NCBI GenBank assembly: GCA_027493615.1
Contig: JAOSKK010000034.1
Span: 1 to 64,000 of the forward strand
From: Verrucomicrobiota bacterium
GTDB taxonomy: Bacteria > Verrucomicrobiota > Verrucomicrobiia > Limisphaerales > J093
Direction: 5' to 3'
Length of the DNA: 64,000 nt
The position numbers and the translations under genes are program-made. Positions 9,762 to 18,363 of the stretch are shown piece after piece; within the stretch, counting starts at the first letter, position 1; each line of letters starts with the position of its first letter. The notes under the pieces are model-generated. The model was not told the origin of the DNA. It saw only the letters and a program-made list of their open reading frames with translations, and searched no databases.

Positions 9762-12700
9762 TCACGGGGCGGGCTGATACTTCAGCCGGTAGAACGCCGT
9801 GGGTTGAGGCGGGGAAGGATCGACGTAGCTGAACGGCCCCCGGGGCGCGATGACAGTCTGGACCACCTGCAAGTTCACTCCGAACGCGGCATCCTCGGCG
9901 CGCTCGATGTCGTAGCGGTAGCCGGGGATCCCGGTGAAGTGAACGGTGACCGTGCCTCCGCTCGAAGTGATGGTCTGCGCCCGGCCGCCCGGGGTGACGA
10001 GGTTCACCGTGATCCGGGCGGTGGCCGTAGCGCCGTGAGCGTCCGCGATCGTGTAGCTGAAGGTGTCATCGAGGTCGTTCGCCGGCAGGTAGAGGATGTG
10101 GCCGCCACTTACTTCCAAGGTGGCCCCCTGGGCGCTCAGACCCACGCCCTCGAGCGCGAGCGGATCGCCGTCGGCGTCGCTGCATTGGCCGAGCAATTCG
10201 GCAATCGGGATCTTGAGACTCAGCCCCGGTGCTCGCGGGTAGTCCAGGTCAGCCGCCACGGGCGGGGTGTTCCCCGTGCCGACCAGTTCGACGTCAAACG
10301 GGTCTTCGTCTGCGTCGTTGCTGGCCAGGTGGAGCGTCGCTGTGCGCAGGCCCGTCCCGCCGGGGGCAAACGTGACGGTAAAGGAAGTGTCCCCGGCCGG
10401 GGCGACTTCGGCAGCCAGGAGGGTGGCGTCCACCAGAAACTCGCCCGCCGCCGCCCCGGTCACCGTGACGGCCAGGCCGGTCAGGTCGGCCCCGCCCCGG
10501 TTACGGACGGTGAACGTCCGCGCCGCGCTGGTCGTACCGGGAGGGATGTGGCCGAAGTCGATCACCGCCAGGCCATCCGCCAAATCGACCCCGGGCGGTT
10601 GCTCGAGCGCGATCTCGGGCCCCAGGCCGAAGTTGGCCACCAGCGACCGGCCGGTCTCGGACGTGAAGGCGTAGGTGGCGGAACTGCTCACGACCGTGCC
10701 GTTCTCGGTCCAGGTCAGGAAGACATAACCGGGTTCCGGCACCGCCGTCACGGTCACCGACGCCCGGCCTTCCTCGGGGTCGACATCATACACCCCGCTG
10801 CCGAGGGTCTGCCCGGCATGCGGCGGGATGGAGCTGGTATCAATACGCACGCCCGGGGCGAAGTGTCCGACCAACGCCCGGTTGCCCGTCATGGTGAACT
10901 GGAAGAAGGGGTCCGTACTGATCGGCAAACCGTTCTGGGTCCAGTGGACGAAGGAAAAGCCGTCGTTCGGCGTGGCCTTGAGTTCCACCAAGTCGCCCGG
11001 CTCATAAAACGGGTCGCCCTCGACCTCGCCTCCGCTGTCAGGCTCCGCGGTCAGCGTAAGGGTGTAGACCGGTTTGAACTTCGCCACCAGGGCGCGGTCG
11101 CCGCTAACCGTGAAGGTGTAGCTGGCGGCGGTGCTGAGCACCGTCTCGCCCGCCAGCCACTTGGAGAACTTGTAGCCCGGCGCCGGCGTGGCCACCACCG
11201 TCGCGCTGGAGCCGAGGGCGTAGGCACCATCCCCGCGGGTGGCGCCGCCGTTGGCGGGGAGCGAGCTGGTCGTGATCGCCAGGTTTCCGCCCACGAACTG
11301 GAAGTTGGCCATCAGGTTGCGCGCGCCACGCACCACGAACGTGTAACTGGGCGACGGGCTCACGGGTGTGCCTCCTTCGCTCCAGCCGGAAAACACGTAG
11401 CCCGCATGGGGAGTTGCCACCAGGGAGGCGCTCGCGCCGTCCACATACATGCCCGCCCCGCTCACGTAGCCGCCGGCCAGCGGGGTGACGTCGGCCAGGA
11501 CGGCGAACGTTTCCATGCCCCCCGCGCCGAGGGCGAGCGGCGCGGCCACCAGGTCGGTGGTCGCCGCGATCGAGTGGGCGGTCGGGTCCGGAGTCCCTGG
11601 CAGCGGCTGCCAGCTCGCGCCATCGAACTGATACAGCACCAGGGCGCTCTGGTCGAAGCCGGGCGGGAGAACGGTGGGATCATAGCCCACGGTCAGGTGG
11701 ACGGCGCCCGCATAGGTCCCTGTGAAGCCCAGTTTCCAGATCTGGACCGGCTTGCCCGGGACCGGGAAATCCAGGTCTTCGAACTCCCCCGCCGCCACCC
11801 GCGTCGCGAGTTCGTCATCATCCGCCTGGGAGTACTCGGCGAAGAGCGAGCCCTCCGCCGCCACGTCCTCGAACTCGTAATCCACACCGCCCGGGACACT
11901 CGAGCCGCCGTTGCAGCCCCCGGAACTGCCGCTTCCGGGGGTGACCCGGGTGCCTGTACGCACGCTGAGCAGAACGTCGAGGCTCACCGTCGCCCCCGGC
12001 GCGAGCGTGGGGGCGACCTCCCAACGCTGCGCCCCCGCCAGCCAGCGTTGCGCCGGCGCGAAGGCGTCGGTGCCTTCCCGCGTGCTGAACGGCGGGGTCT
12101 GCCAGTTGTTCTCGACGGAGAGATGCACACCGTCGGAAGGCTTGCCGCTCCAGTGGTCGTCCACACCGTTGCCCTCGATGCCGTAGTGACCGATCTCGAA
12201 GGCGCTCGGCGCCACGCGGCCCTGAAAGCTGATGAAATCCTCGAGGCCGGCGTCGGAACTCCCCGCCCCCACCGCCCAGGCATCCACCCCTACAAGCGTG
12301 GCGTCATACTGGAACTCGCCCAGCGGCCCCGCGTGGGGGCGGTTGTCGTAAGCGCCGCGTTGCGACTGGAGGCCGTGCAGGAACTGGAAGAACTGCAGGT
12401 TCGCGATGGTGGCCCCCGAGAGATTGCGGATCCGGGCCGTTTGCCGGAGCACATAACGGCTGCTGGCGATGGCTTCCCCGGGGCCGTCGGCCGAGGCGGG
12501 CGTGGTCCCCATGGGCGTGCCCACCACCGTGTCGAGCATCTCGTAGCGGAGGGTGATTTCGAGGTCGCCGTTGGCGATCACCGACTCCGCGATCGGCAGG
12601 TTGTCAGCATTCAGCCCCGGCGACCCGAACGGCGTCACCACGTGGAAGGGTGATCGGGTCGACCAGTCAGGGTAGAGGAACTGCGGTTCGAGCCAGCGGG

Positions 12701-12962
12701 GTGGCACGGCGGGTTTCCCGCTCACCTGGTAGGCCACCGCCGCCCCCCACTCGCCGGAGAGATACTCGCGGCCCTCAAATCCGGGCGTGTTGTCCAGGAG
12801 GAAATCGGAGTAGCCGTAGTCGGTGAGCGTGATGTTCCAGTGCGGGTTGGCCAGGGTGATGCCCTGCGCCACCGAGGCAAACGACGACAGGAGCCAGGCC
12901 GTCGCGCCGAGGAGGGCGAAGACGGCACGGCCGCTTCGCGGGGGACAGAGTTCGGACTTCAT
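9762..12962 (-). CDS. Large secreted protein with InlB-type B-repeats, 1066 residues
   Basis: The N-terminus has a signal peptide (FALLGATAWLLSSFASVAQG, about residues 15-34). Residues about 35-340 form an unknown domain (ITLANPHWNITLTDYGYSDF…). A segment near 360-490 resembles the propeptide-like IWKLGFTGTY…FDGASWQPLPG module. Then come four divergent InlB B-repeats, each ending in a GYVFSGWSEGG / GYKFSKWLAGE / GFSFVHWTQNG / GYVFLTWTENG plus LVANF motif. They are followed by a choice-of-anchor-D/ASH-like Ig domain (IDFGHIPPGTTSAARTFTVRN) and a cadherin-like domain (DADGDPLALEGV…FSYTIADAHGATATARI). It is a single open frame. The likely role is surface adhesion or matrix binding. There is no membrane anchor at the C-terminus, which ends in YRLKYQPAP. 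Confidence 0.75.
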   Translation of the reverse strand: MKSELCPPRSGRAVFALLGATAWLLSSFASVAQGITLANPHWNITLTDYGYSDFLLDNTPGFEGREYLSGEWGAAVAYQVSGKPAVPPRWLEPQFLYPDWSTRSPFHVVTPFGSPGLNADNLPIAESVIANGDLEITLRYEMLDTVVGTPMGTTPASADGPGEAIASSRYVLRQTARIRNLSGATIANLQFFQFLHGLQSQRGAYDNRPHAGPLGEFQYDATLVGVDAWAVGAGSSDAGLEDFISFQGRVAPSAFEIGHYGIEGNGVDDHWSGKPSDGVHLSVENNWQTPPFSTREGTDAFAPAQRWLAGAQRWEVAPTLAPGATVSLDVLLSVRTGTRVTPGSGSSGGCNGGSSVPGGVDYEFEDVAAEGSLFAEYSQADDDELATRVAAGEFEDLDFPVPGKPVQIWKLGFTGTYAGAVHLTVGYDPTVLPPGFDQSALVLYQFDGASWQPLPGTPDPTAHSIAATTDLVAAPLALGAGGMETFAVLADVTPLAGGYVSGAGMYVDGASASLVATPHAGYVFSGWSEGGTPVSPSPSYTFVVRGARNLMANFQFVGGNLAITTSSLPANGGATRGDGAYALGSSATVVATPAPGYKFSKWLAGETVLSTAASYTFTVSGDRALVAKFKPVYTLTLTAEPDSGGEVEGDPFYEPGDLVELKATPNDGFSFVHWTQNGLPISTDPFFQFTMTGNRALVGHFAPGVRIDTSSIPPHAGQTLGSGVYDVDPEEGRASVTVTAVPEPGYVFLTWTENGTVVSSSATYAFTSETGRSLVANFGLGPEIALEQPPGVDLADGLAVIDFGHIPPGTTSAARTFTVRNRGGADLTGLAVTVTGAAAGEFLVDATLLAAEVAPAGDTSFTVTFAPGGTGLRTATLHLASNDADEDPFDVELVGTGNTPPVAADLDYPRAPGLSLKIPIAELLGQCSDADGDPLALEGVGLSAQGATLEVSGGHILYLPANDLDDTFSYTIADAHGATATARITVNLVTPGGRAQTITSSGGTVTVHFTGIPGYRYDIERAEDAAFGVNLQVVQTVIAPRGPFSYVDPSPPQPTAFYRLKYQPAP

Positions 12963-13153
12963 CGCTTGTCGGTAGGTTGCAGCCCCCGGGCGCCGCTCGC
13001 CCCGCTTCCCTTAACGGATTACACTATCTGCACAGATGATGGACAATATCAAGGACGAATTTTCCGGACCGGGAGCTCGGGAGCTCGGGGGTCCCTTCAA
13101 CCTGTCGTTGCTGGTGGGGCGGGGCGCCGGCCGAGCCCTGGCTCAGGACAAGC

Positions 13154-13591
13154 TCAGTGCGCGTCGAGCACGTCCGACACGCCGAGGCCGCCGTCGATCA
13201 GCCGGCGCTGGGGTTGCTCGCGCGCGACGTTCTCGGGCGCCGCCGTCAACTGCGCCTCGAGGAACTGGACGATCGCGGTCTGGCCGCTTTCCCGCGCCAC
13301 ATCCAGCGGCGTTTTGCCTCCCGGTCCCGTGCGCCCGATGTCGGCCCCGGCGGTGGCGAGCAATTGCACCATGGGTGCGTCGCCGTGTTTCGCCGCCAGG
13401 TGCAGTGCCGTCCAGCCGGCCTTGTCCTTGGCATTGAGATCCGAGCGAGCGGCGATGTGGTGGCGCACGGCGCCGTAGTCGTTCTCTTGCACGGCGGCGT
13501 GGAGCGGCTTGCCAGGCGGCTTGGGGCCGCACCCGGCGGCCAACAGGGTGACGCCGAGCACGAGCAGCATCCGAGGGAACGAGGGCTTCAT
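13154..13591 (-). CDS. Small ankyrin-repeat lipoprotein
   Basis: About 145 residues. A lipoprotein signal (MLLVLGVTLLAAGC, lipobox LAAGC) is followed by three ankyrin repeats (KPLHAAVQENDYGAVRHHI, GWTALHLAAKHGDAPMVQLL, GKTPLDVARESGQTAIVQFL). The start is taken at the second ATG (13591), which puts the charged MKPSFPR directly before the hydrophobic stretch. It is probably attached to a membrane and mediates protein contacts. It lies 44 bases downstream of the PhoH-like gene on the same strand. Confidence 0.75.
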   Translation of the reverse strand: MKPSFPRMLLVLGVTLLAAGCGPKPPGKPLHAAVQENDYGAVRHHIAARSDLNAKDKAGWTALHLAAKHGDAPMVQLLATAGADIGRTGPGGKTPLDVARESGQTAIVQFLEAQLTAAPENVAREQPQRRLIDGGLGVSDVLDAH

Positions 13592-13635
13592 GCCGGGCAA
13601 GATAGCGCGACCCGGCGCGAATCGCGAGCCGCGGT

Positions 13636-15603
13636 TCAGAGGAGGTTGGCGGCCAGTTCGGCGAGTTCGGAGCGTTCGCCCTTCTGGAGCTCGACATGCG
13701 CGGCGATGGGCTGGTCGCGGAACTTGCTGACCACGTAATTGAAGCCGTTCGAGGACGAATCCACGTACGGGTTGTCGATCTGGTAGGGGTCGCCGGTGAG
13801 GATGATCTTGGTGCCGTGGCCGACGCGGGTGAGGATGGTCTTGACCTCGAGGGGCGTGAGGTTCTGGGCCTCGTCGATGATCATGAATTGGTTGGCGATG
13901 CTGCGGCCGCGGATGTAGCTGAGGGCCTCGACAACGATGGCGCCGGCGCGCATGAGGTCGGCGGTGCGCCGGTTCTCGTTGCCCATGTTGAGGTCGCTGA
14001 GGAGTTCGAGGGCATCGTGGATGGGCTGCATCCAGGGATTGAGCTTCTCCTCGAGGGTCCCTGGGAGAAAACCGATCTCCTTGCCCACGCTGATCGTAGG
14101 GCGGGCGACGACGACGCGGCGGAACTCGCGGTCGACGAGGGTACGCTTGAGCCCGGCGGCCATCGCCAGCAGCGTCTTGCCGGTGCCGGCCTTGCCCATG
14201 AGCGTGACCAGCTTCACCCGGTCATCGAGGAGGGCGTCCAGCGCGAAGTGCTGCTCGCGGTTGCGCGGTTTGATGCCCCACACGCCTTCCCGGGAGTCGA
14301 GGATGGGGATGAGGCGGGTACCGCTGGGGTCCACCTTGGTCAGCACGGTGCGCTTGGGGACGCCGATCTCGGTCAGGGTGCAATACTCGTTGGGCAGGGC
14401 AGGGTTCTCCAGCCCCAACTCGCCCTGAGCCCGGAACGCGGCCAGTTGCTCGGCCGGCACGGCCCGCTCGGAGGTGCCCGAGTAAAGCTCGTTGAGCTGG
14501 ATGCGGCCGGTCTCGTAATCCTCGGCCGCGAGCCCCAGGGCGTCGGCGCGGATGCGGAGGTTGATGTCCTTGGTGACGAGGATGGTGGGGCAGTCCGGCG
14601 TCGCGTCCCGCAGGCTGAGCGCGGTGGCGATGATGCGGTGATCGACGCTGTGTCCGTTGGTGGCGGGGTGACCGTTGGCCGACTTGGGGAGGAAGACGAT
14701 GCGGAGGTGACCGCCGTTGGGCAGGCGAACGCCCTCGCTGAGCCGGCCACTGCCGCGCAACGCGTCGAGCTGCCGGGACACGCTCCGGGCGTTTTGCCCC
14801 AGCTCGCTGGCCTCGCGCTTGAAGCGGTCGATCTCCTCGATCACCTCGATGGGCAGCAGGATCTGATTCTCCTCGAAGCTCAGCAGCGAGTGGGGATCGT
14901 GGAGCAGGACGTTGGTGTCGAGGACGTAGTTCTTTTTCACGGACGTTTGAACCTGGCGCGGGGAGAGGCGCGCGTACCAGTCGCGCAGGAGGGGATAGGC
15001 CGCCGGCAGTTCCTGGCAGCCGCCGTAGAGGTAGTTGCCCAGGATGCCGTGCAGGTCGAAATCCACGAACAACGGGCGTTGCCCGAGCAGAAAGGGTTTG
15101 CTCAGGAGCATCTGCTCGCACGGGGCGAGCTTGTAGACCAGCTCGGCCTGGAGCTGCGATTCCTGCGCCCGCCACTGGTCCAGACAGCCCCGGCCGAACC
15201 GGCGCTCCTTGTGGCGCAGAAACGGGAGCCATTCCTTCGCCGGCAGCCAGCGCTGATAGTGGGCGTCGTTGAGCTTGAACCCGACCGCTTCGACCTCGTG
15301 TTCGAAGTAGTGCCAGAGCACCTGCTGAAGGCCCGCCCATTCCCGCGGGAAGAGCCCCAGGCCAAAGCGGGTGTCCAAGTACTTCGCGATCACCTGCGAG
15401 TCCTCGTTGGTCTCGAACACCACGGTCCGACCTTCCTGGATGACGGGGACCTGGTAGTAACGCTCTTTGGTGAGCCGCCAGACCAGCGAGCGGTCCGAGG
15501 AAGCCGTGAGGTTGGTGACCTTGAAGCGTGCCCCGGCGTATCGCAGGAGCCGGTGGATGACCAGACAGAACGGGCTGTAGGGAAGTTGGATCAGGTGGAT
15601 CAT
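13636..15603 (-). CDS. GST-like domain fused to PIN and PhoH-family ATPase domains
   Basis: A 655-residue open frame. Residues 1-215 are a glutathione-S-transferase-like protein: thioredoxin-fold N-part (MIHLIQLPYSPFCLVIHRLLRY, VPVIQEGRTVVFET, DSQVIAKYL) and a helical C-part (PLFVDFDLHGILGNYL). From residue 225 (NYVLDTNVLLHDP) runs a PIN nuclease-type domain with its acidic residues (DTN, E in VIEEIDRFK, DHRIIATAL, VTKDINLR). From about 440 follows a PhoH ATPase with Walker A GKAGTGKT and Walker B MIIDEAQN. PIN-PhoH proteins are RNA-acting enzymes. The GST part is not a known partner. Val222 is encoded by GTG, the expected start of a normal 434-residue PIN-PhoH protein, and removal of one base from the G-run at 14960-14963 would give the GST gene a TGA overlapping that GTG, so two coupled genes remain possible. 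The TPR gene lies 18 bases upstream. Confidence 0.8.
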   Translation of the reverse strand: MIHLIQLPYSPFCLVIHRLLRYAGARFKVTNLTASSDRSLVWRLTKERYYQVPVIQEGRTVVFETNEDSQVIAKYLDTRFGLGLFPREWAGLQQVLWHYFEHEVEAVGFKLNDAHYQRWLPAKEWLPFLRHKERRFGRGCLDQWRAQESQLQAELVYKLAPCEQMLLSKPFLLGQRPLFVDFDLHGILGNYLYGGCQELPAAYPLLRDWYARLSPRQVQTSVKKNYVLDTNVLLHDPHSLLSFEENQILLPIEVIEEIDRFKREASELGQNARSVSRQLDALRGSGRLSEGVRLPNGGHLRIVFLPKSANGHPATNGHSVDHRIIATALSLRDATPDCPTILVTKDINLRIRADALGLAAEDYETGRIQLNELYSGTSERAVPAEQLAAFRAQGELGLENPALPNEYCTLTEIGVPKRTVLTKVDPSGTRLIPILDSREGVWGIKPRNREQHFALDALLDDRVKLVTLMGKAGTGKTLLAMAAGLKRTLVDREFRRVVVARPTISVGKEIGFLPGTLEEKLNPWMQPIHDALELLSDLNMGNENRRTADLMRAGAIVVEALSYIRGRSIANQFMIIDEAQNLTPLEVKTILTRVGHGTKIILTGDPYQIDNPYVDSSSNGFNYVVSKFRDQPIAAHVELQKGERSELAELAANLL

Positions 15604-15621
15604 GCGCTGGCTCGCCGAAAC

Positions 15622-16671
15622 TCACGCCCCCGGGGCGGTTGCCGGCGCAGTTGCCGCCGGCGTGTCAGTGGCTTCTTTGGCGGGGTCAGGCCGGGCCTGC
15701 GCCTCCTTCAGGTCGAGGCTTTGGCGAACGCGGGTCTTGACCTCGGCCAGGCCGGCGTGGCGGACGCGCTCGAGATGCTGGCGACCCTGGGCAAACTCCC
15801 CGTGCATTCCGCACAGCCGCGCCATGTGGATGGCTACTCCCTCCCGTTCCAGCTCGTCGGTGGCCAAACGCTCCGCCTCCCGCCAGGCGGCAAGGGCTTC
15901 GGCCAGAAACTGGTCGCGGGCCCTGGCCTGCCCCGCGGCGTCCGGGGCAGCGGCGGGTTGCAGGTAGTAGTAGACTTGGGCCAGGTCCGTGGCGGTCTTG
16001 AAATCGTTGGGGACGAGCGCGAACGCCGCCCGATACAGATCCAGCGCCTTGCGCAACACGGCCTGGTCATCCGCCAGCCCGTACAACTCGCGGGCGTCGG
16101 CGCGAAACACGAAGACCGCCGTGGCCAGGTTGTAGCGATAAAGCGGGGTTTGGGGGCTGAGCTCGACCGCCTTGGCGAAGTACTCGAGGGATTTGCGCGC
16201 GGGGCCGAAGTGGCTGAAGTGGTCGGCGAGGTTGTTCCAAGTTGCCGGGTTGTTGGGTTCGAGTTCGCGCGCCTTCTCCCATTGCGCCACCGCCTCGTCG
16301 TGCCGGCCAAAATCGCTCAGCATGCTCCCGTAGGCCAACCGGGCGCGGGTGTGCTTGGGATGCCGGCGCAAAAAATCCTGGTAGCCCTTCTCGACGGACT
16401 CAAACCGCTGCTTGACGCGGGCGTTGAGTGTGATGGCAGCCAGATCGTCCGCCGGACCCGACTGACCGGAGGCGGCTTCAATCCAGGCGTCCACCTCCTC
16501 CTGCGCCTCGTCATCGGCCTCCAGCAACTGGCGGTATTCCCGCTCGACCGGATCCTGGAGATTCACGACCGGCACGTGGATGCCGGTGGTCTGGGCCAGG
16601 ACATTGCTGGCGGCCACCACTTGATTCGTGGCGACCAGGGCCGACAGAAGGCCAAGGAGCAACTCGTTCAC
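15622..16671 (-). CDS. TPR-repeat protein
   Basis: 349 residues. A hydrophobic N-terminus (MNELLLGLLSALVATNQVVA) suggests export or membrane anchoring. Tetratricopeptide repeats occupy about residues 85-260 (YQDFLRRHPKHTRARLAYGSML, AVAQWEKARELEPNNPATWNNLADHF, SLEYFAKAVELSPQTPLYRYNLA). The tail is Ala/Pro-rich (ATDTPAATAPATAPGA). It probably acts as a scaffold. It is upstream of the GST-PIN-PhoH gene with an 18-base gap, so the two are probably co-transcribed; about 180 bases upstream of it hold nothing recognisable. Confidence 0.8.
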   Translation of the reverse strand: MNELLLGLLSALVATNQVVAASNVLAQTTGIHVPVVNLQDPVEREYRQLLEADDEAQEEVDAWIEAASGQSGPADDLAAITLNARVKQRFESVEKGYQDFLRRHPKHTRARLAYGSMLSDFGRHDEAVAQWEKARELEPNNPATWNNLADHFSHFGPARKSLEYFAKAVELSPQTPLYRYNLATAVFVFRADARELYGLADDQAVLRKALDLYRAAFALVPNDFKTATDLAQVYYYLQPAAAPDAAGQARARDQFLAEALAAWREAERLATDELEREGVAIHMARLCGMHGEFAQGRQHLERVRHAGLAEVKTRVRQSLDLKEAQARPDPAKEATDTPAATAPATAPGA

Positions 16672-16852
16672 GGCCGAAAACTAGCGGGACCAAGCCGCCC
16701 GCACAAACACCAAGTCGGTGACACGTGATACCCCTGCCCACGGTGGGCGCTGCGGCGCGACGCGAGGGGGGGCGTGAGTCTCGTCACCTCGACTCCTACG
16801 GACGGGGAGGTAGTCGCGGTTTCGTGGGGTGGAAGGACGGTCCGGGACCTTC

Positions 16853-17653
16853 TCAGTAAAGCGGGTCGTAATGTTCGCGTTTGATGCCGTGGCTGGGCGG
16901 GACCAGTTCCACGTGGCCATCGGCAAACACCACCGTGCCGCGGCCGTTGCGAAGGTACTCGTTCACCGGCACGGCCTGCGTGCGGGAGAACTTGTGTCGC
17001 CCCGAAATCACGTTGTCCGGTGGGACCCAGCGGCCGTCATCGACCACGGACGCGTGGTTCCGCGACGAGCCGTTCTCCTCGAGCAGCAGGATCTTCATGG
17101 TGGGGTTCTTGACCGAGGCCGACTTGAAATGCAGCGGCGGCGCGCCGGCCCCGTAGAGCGAAGCCATGCCGCGGTTGTTCAGGCCGTCGACGTAGCTGAC
17201 GAAGGTGTAGCTGTACAGGTAGGGATTCGTCCCGGCCGGCTGGCGGCGCCAGGCCATCTCGCGGTCCACCGCGTCACGGTCCGAAGGGCAGCGGAACAGG
17301 TTGGTGGTGAAGCTGCCGATGTACTTGGCGATGGCGCTGTTCTGGACGTTCGTGAAGAACGACTGCGGCAGGCTCGGGTCGTTCGAAGGGCGCAGGGTCA
17401 GATTCCAGAATATCCAGTCCTCCTTCATGGCCACGTAGGATCCCTTCGAAGCCGTGCCGGGGAAGGTGTCGTTGTTGTCGTCCACGTACATGAGCATCGC
17501 CAGGCTGAGCTGCTTGAGGTTGCCCCGGCAGACGGACTGCTGCCCCTTTTCCTTGGCTTTGGCCAGCGCAGGCAACAGCATCCCGGCCAGGATCGCGATG
17601 ATGGCAATGACCACCAGCAACTCGATCAACGTGAAACCGTTTCGCGTTCTCAT
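16853..17653 (-). CDS. Prepilin-type (type II pseudopilin-like) protein, DUF1559-like
   Basis: 266 residues. The start at 17653 gives the short leader MRTRNG followed by [20 protein letters not shown], the prepilin-peptidase cleavage site (G|F, Glu at +5) and membrane helix. The body has the features of the large Planctomycete/Verrucomicrobia family: [22 protein letters not shown], a CPSD cysteine motif, and the C-terminal [11 protein letters not shown]. It is exported, cleaved and either assembled into a pseudopilus-like fibre or left in the membrane. A longer open frame upstream lacks coding character. The genome evidently keeps such genes scattered and away from the secretin/ATPase operon at 31.8-38.9 kb. 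Confidence 0.9.
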   Translation of the reverse strand: MRTRNGFTLIELLVVIAIIAILAGMLLPALAKAKEKGQQSVCRGNLKQLSLAMLMYVDDNNDTFPGTASKGSYVAMKEDWIFWNLTLRPSNDPSLPQSFFTNVQNSAIAKYIGSFTTNLFRCPSDRDAVDREMAWRRQPAGTNPYLYSYTFVSYVDGLNNRGMASLYGAGAPPLHFKSASVKNPTMKILLLEENGSSRNHASVVDDGRWVPPDNVISGRHKFSRTQAVPVNEYLRNGRGTVVFADGHVELVPPSHGIKREHYDPLY

Positions 17654-17788
17654 AGGGCTTGTAAGTTCGCTGGAACCGTCGCCAATGCCCTGCCACCTGT
17701 CAAGGTTGGGGGCCCGCCTCCGTGCCCCGGCAACGCCGGCCGGCACGCCGCCGCTCCGGCGCCTCGATTCGCGTTCGTCCGTACCCCC

Positions 17789-18142
17789 ATGCGCACACTC
17801 AACCTGAAGGCCGGCCAGCCGACGCTGGAGCTCGCCCGTCAACGCCTGCGGGCCGCCCTTGAAGTCGCCCGCCGCGACGGAACGCGGGTGCTCAAGGTCA
17901 TCCACGGCTGGGGCTCAGGCGGTGAAGGCGGCGTGCTCGCGGTCGGGCTCCGCCGGTCGCTGCGACTGCGTGTCCGCGAGGGCCTGGCCGTAGCGGTTGT
18001 TCCCGGCGAGCGGTTTTCCACCGACTCCACCGAAGGGCGGGCGCTGCTCCAACGCCATCCGGCGCTGCGACGCGATCCGGACTGCAACCGGGCCAACCCG
18101 GGCATCACGATCGTCGAACTGGCGCCCCCCGCGTCGCCTTGA
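17789..18142 (+). CDS. Small Smr-domain-like protein
   Basis: 117 residues starting [20 protein letters not shown]. The pattern of a leading LNL plus amphipathic helix, then [17 protein letters not shown] and a closing GITIVEL, matches the Smr (MutS2 C-terminal) fold, in which the GxGxGG loop contacts nucleic acid. In this copy the usual LDLHG is replaced by LNLKAG, so nuclease activity is doubtful. It is divergent from the pseudopilin gene at 17653. A family-2 palindrome begins 28 bases after its stop and may end the transcript. Confidence 0.6.
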   Translation: MRTLNLKAGQPTLELARQRLRAALEVARRDGTRVLKVIHGWGSGGEGGVLAVGLRRSLRLRVREGLAVAVVPGERFSTDSTEGRALLQRHPALRRDPDCNRANPGITIVELAPPASP

Positions 18143-18170
18143 AGGAGAGCGGAGCGGCGGCCGGGGCGAA

Positions 18171-18278
18171 CGCAAAGCGGCGCTGGAAGTCGCCGCACTC
18201 CACACGCTCCGCGCTTGCCCGGCGGTGGGGGACTCGCGCCAGCGTTTGGAGTGCGGCGACTTCCAGCGCCGCTTTGCG
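18171..18278. repeat. Dispersed repeat family 2, head-to-head palindrome
   Basis: The left arm 18171-18208 (CGCAAAGCGGCGCTGGAAGT…) and right arm 18241-18278 (AGCGTTTGGAGTGCGGCGAC…) are reverse complements over 38 bases with one mismatch, around a 32-base spacer. The right arm matches copies at 4141-4180, 38896-38933 and (degraded) 53347-53390. It lies between the Smr-like and oxidoreductase genes and would form a very stable RNA or DNA hairpin. Confidence 0.9.
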
Positions 18279-18363
18279 TAGGCGTATGAATGACCTGCGC
18301 CGCTTCCGGTCTGTCGCTGGTTCCGGTCTTGCCGGGAAGGCGCGCCGCGCTACGACTTCCGTC

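Noticed and set aside
9720..12653. 977-codon plus-strand open frame
   Set aside because: It is the reverse-strand shadow of the 1066-residue secreted protein; the minus strand has a signal peptide and recognisable domains, and the plus translation is Arg/Gly/His-rich with no motifs.
13696..16728. 1010-codon plus-strand open frame
   Set aside because: Shadow of the GST-PIN-PhoH and TPR genes, spanning both and their intergenic gap; no protein-like pattern.
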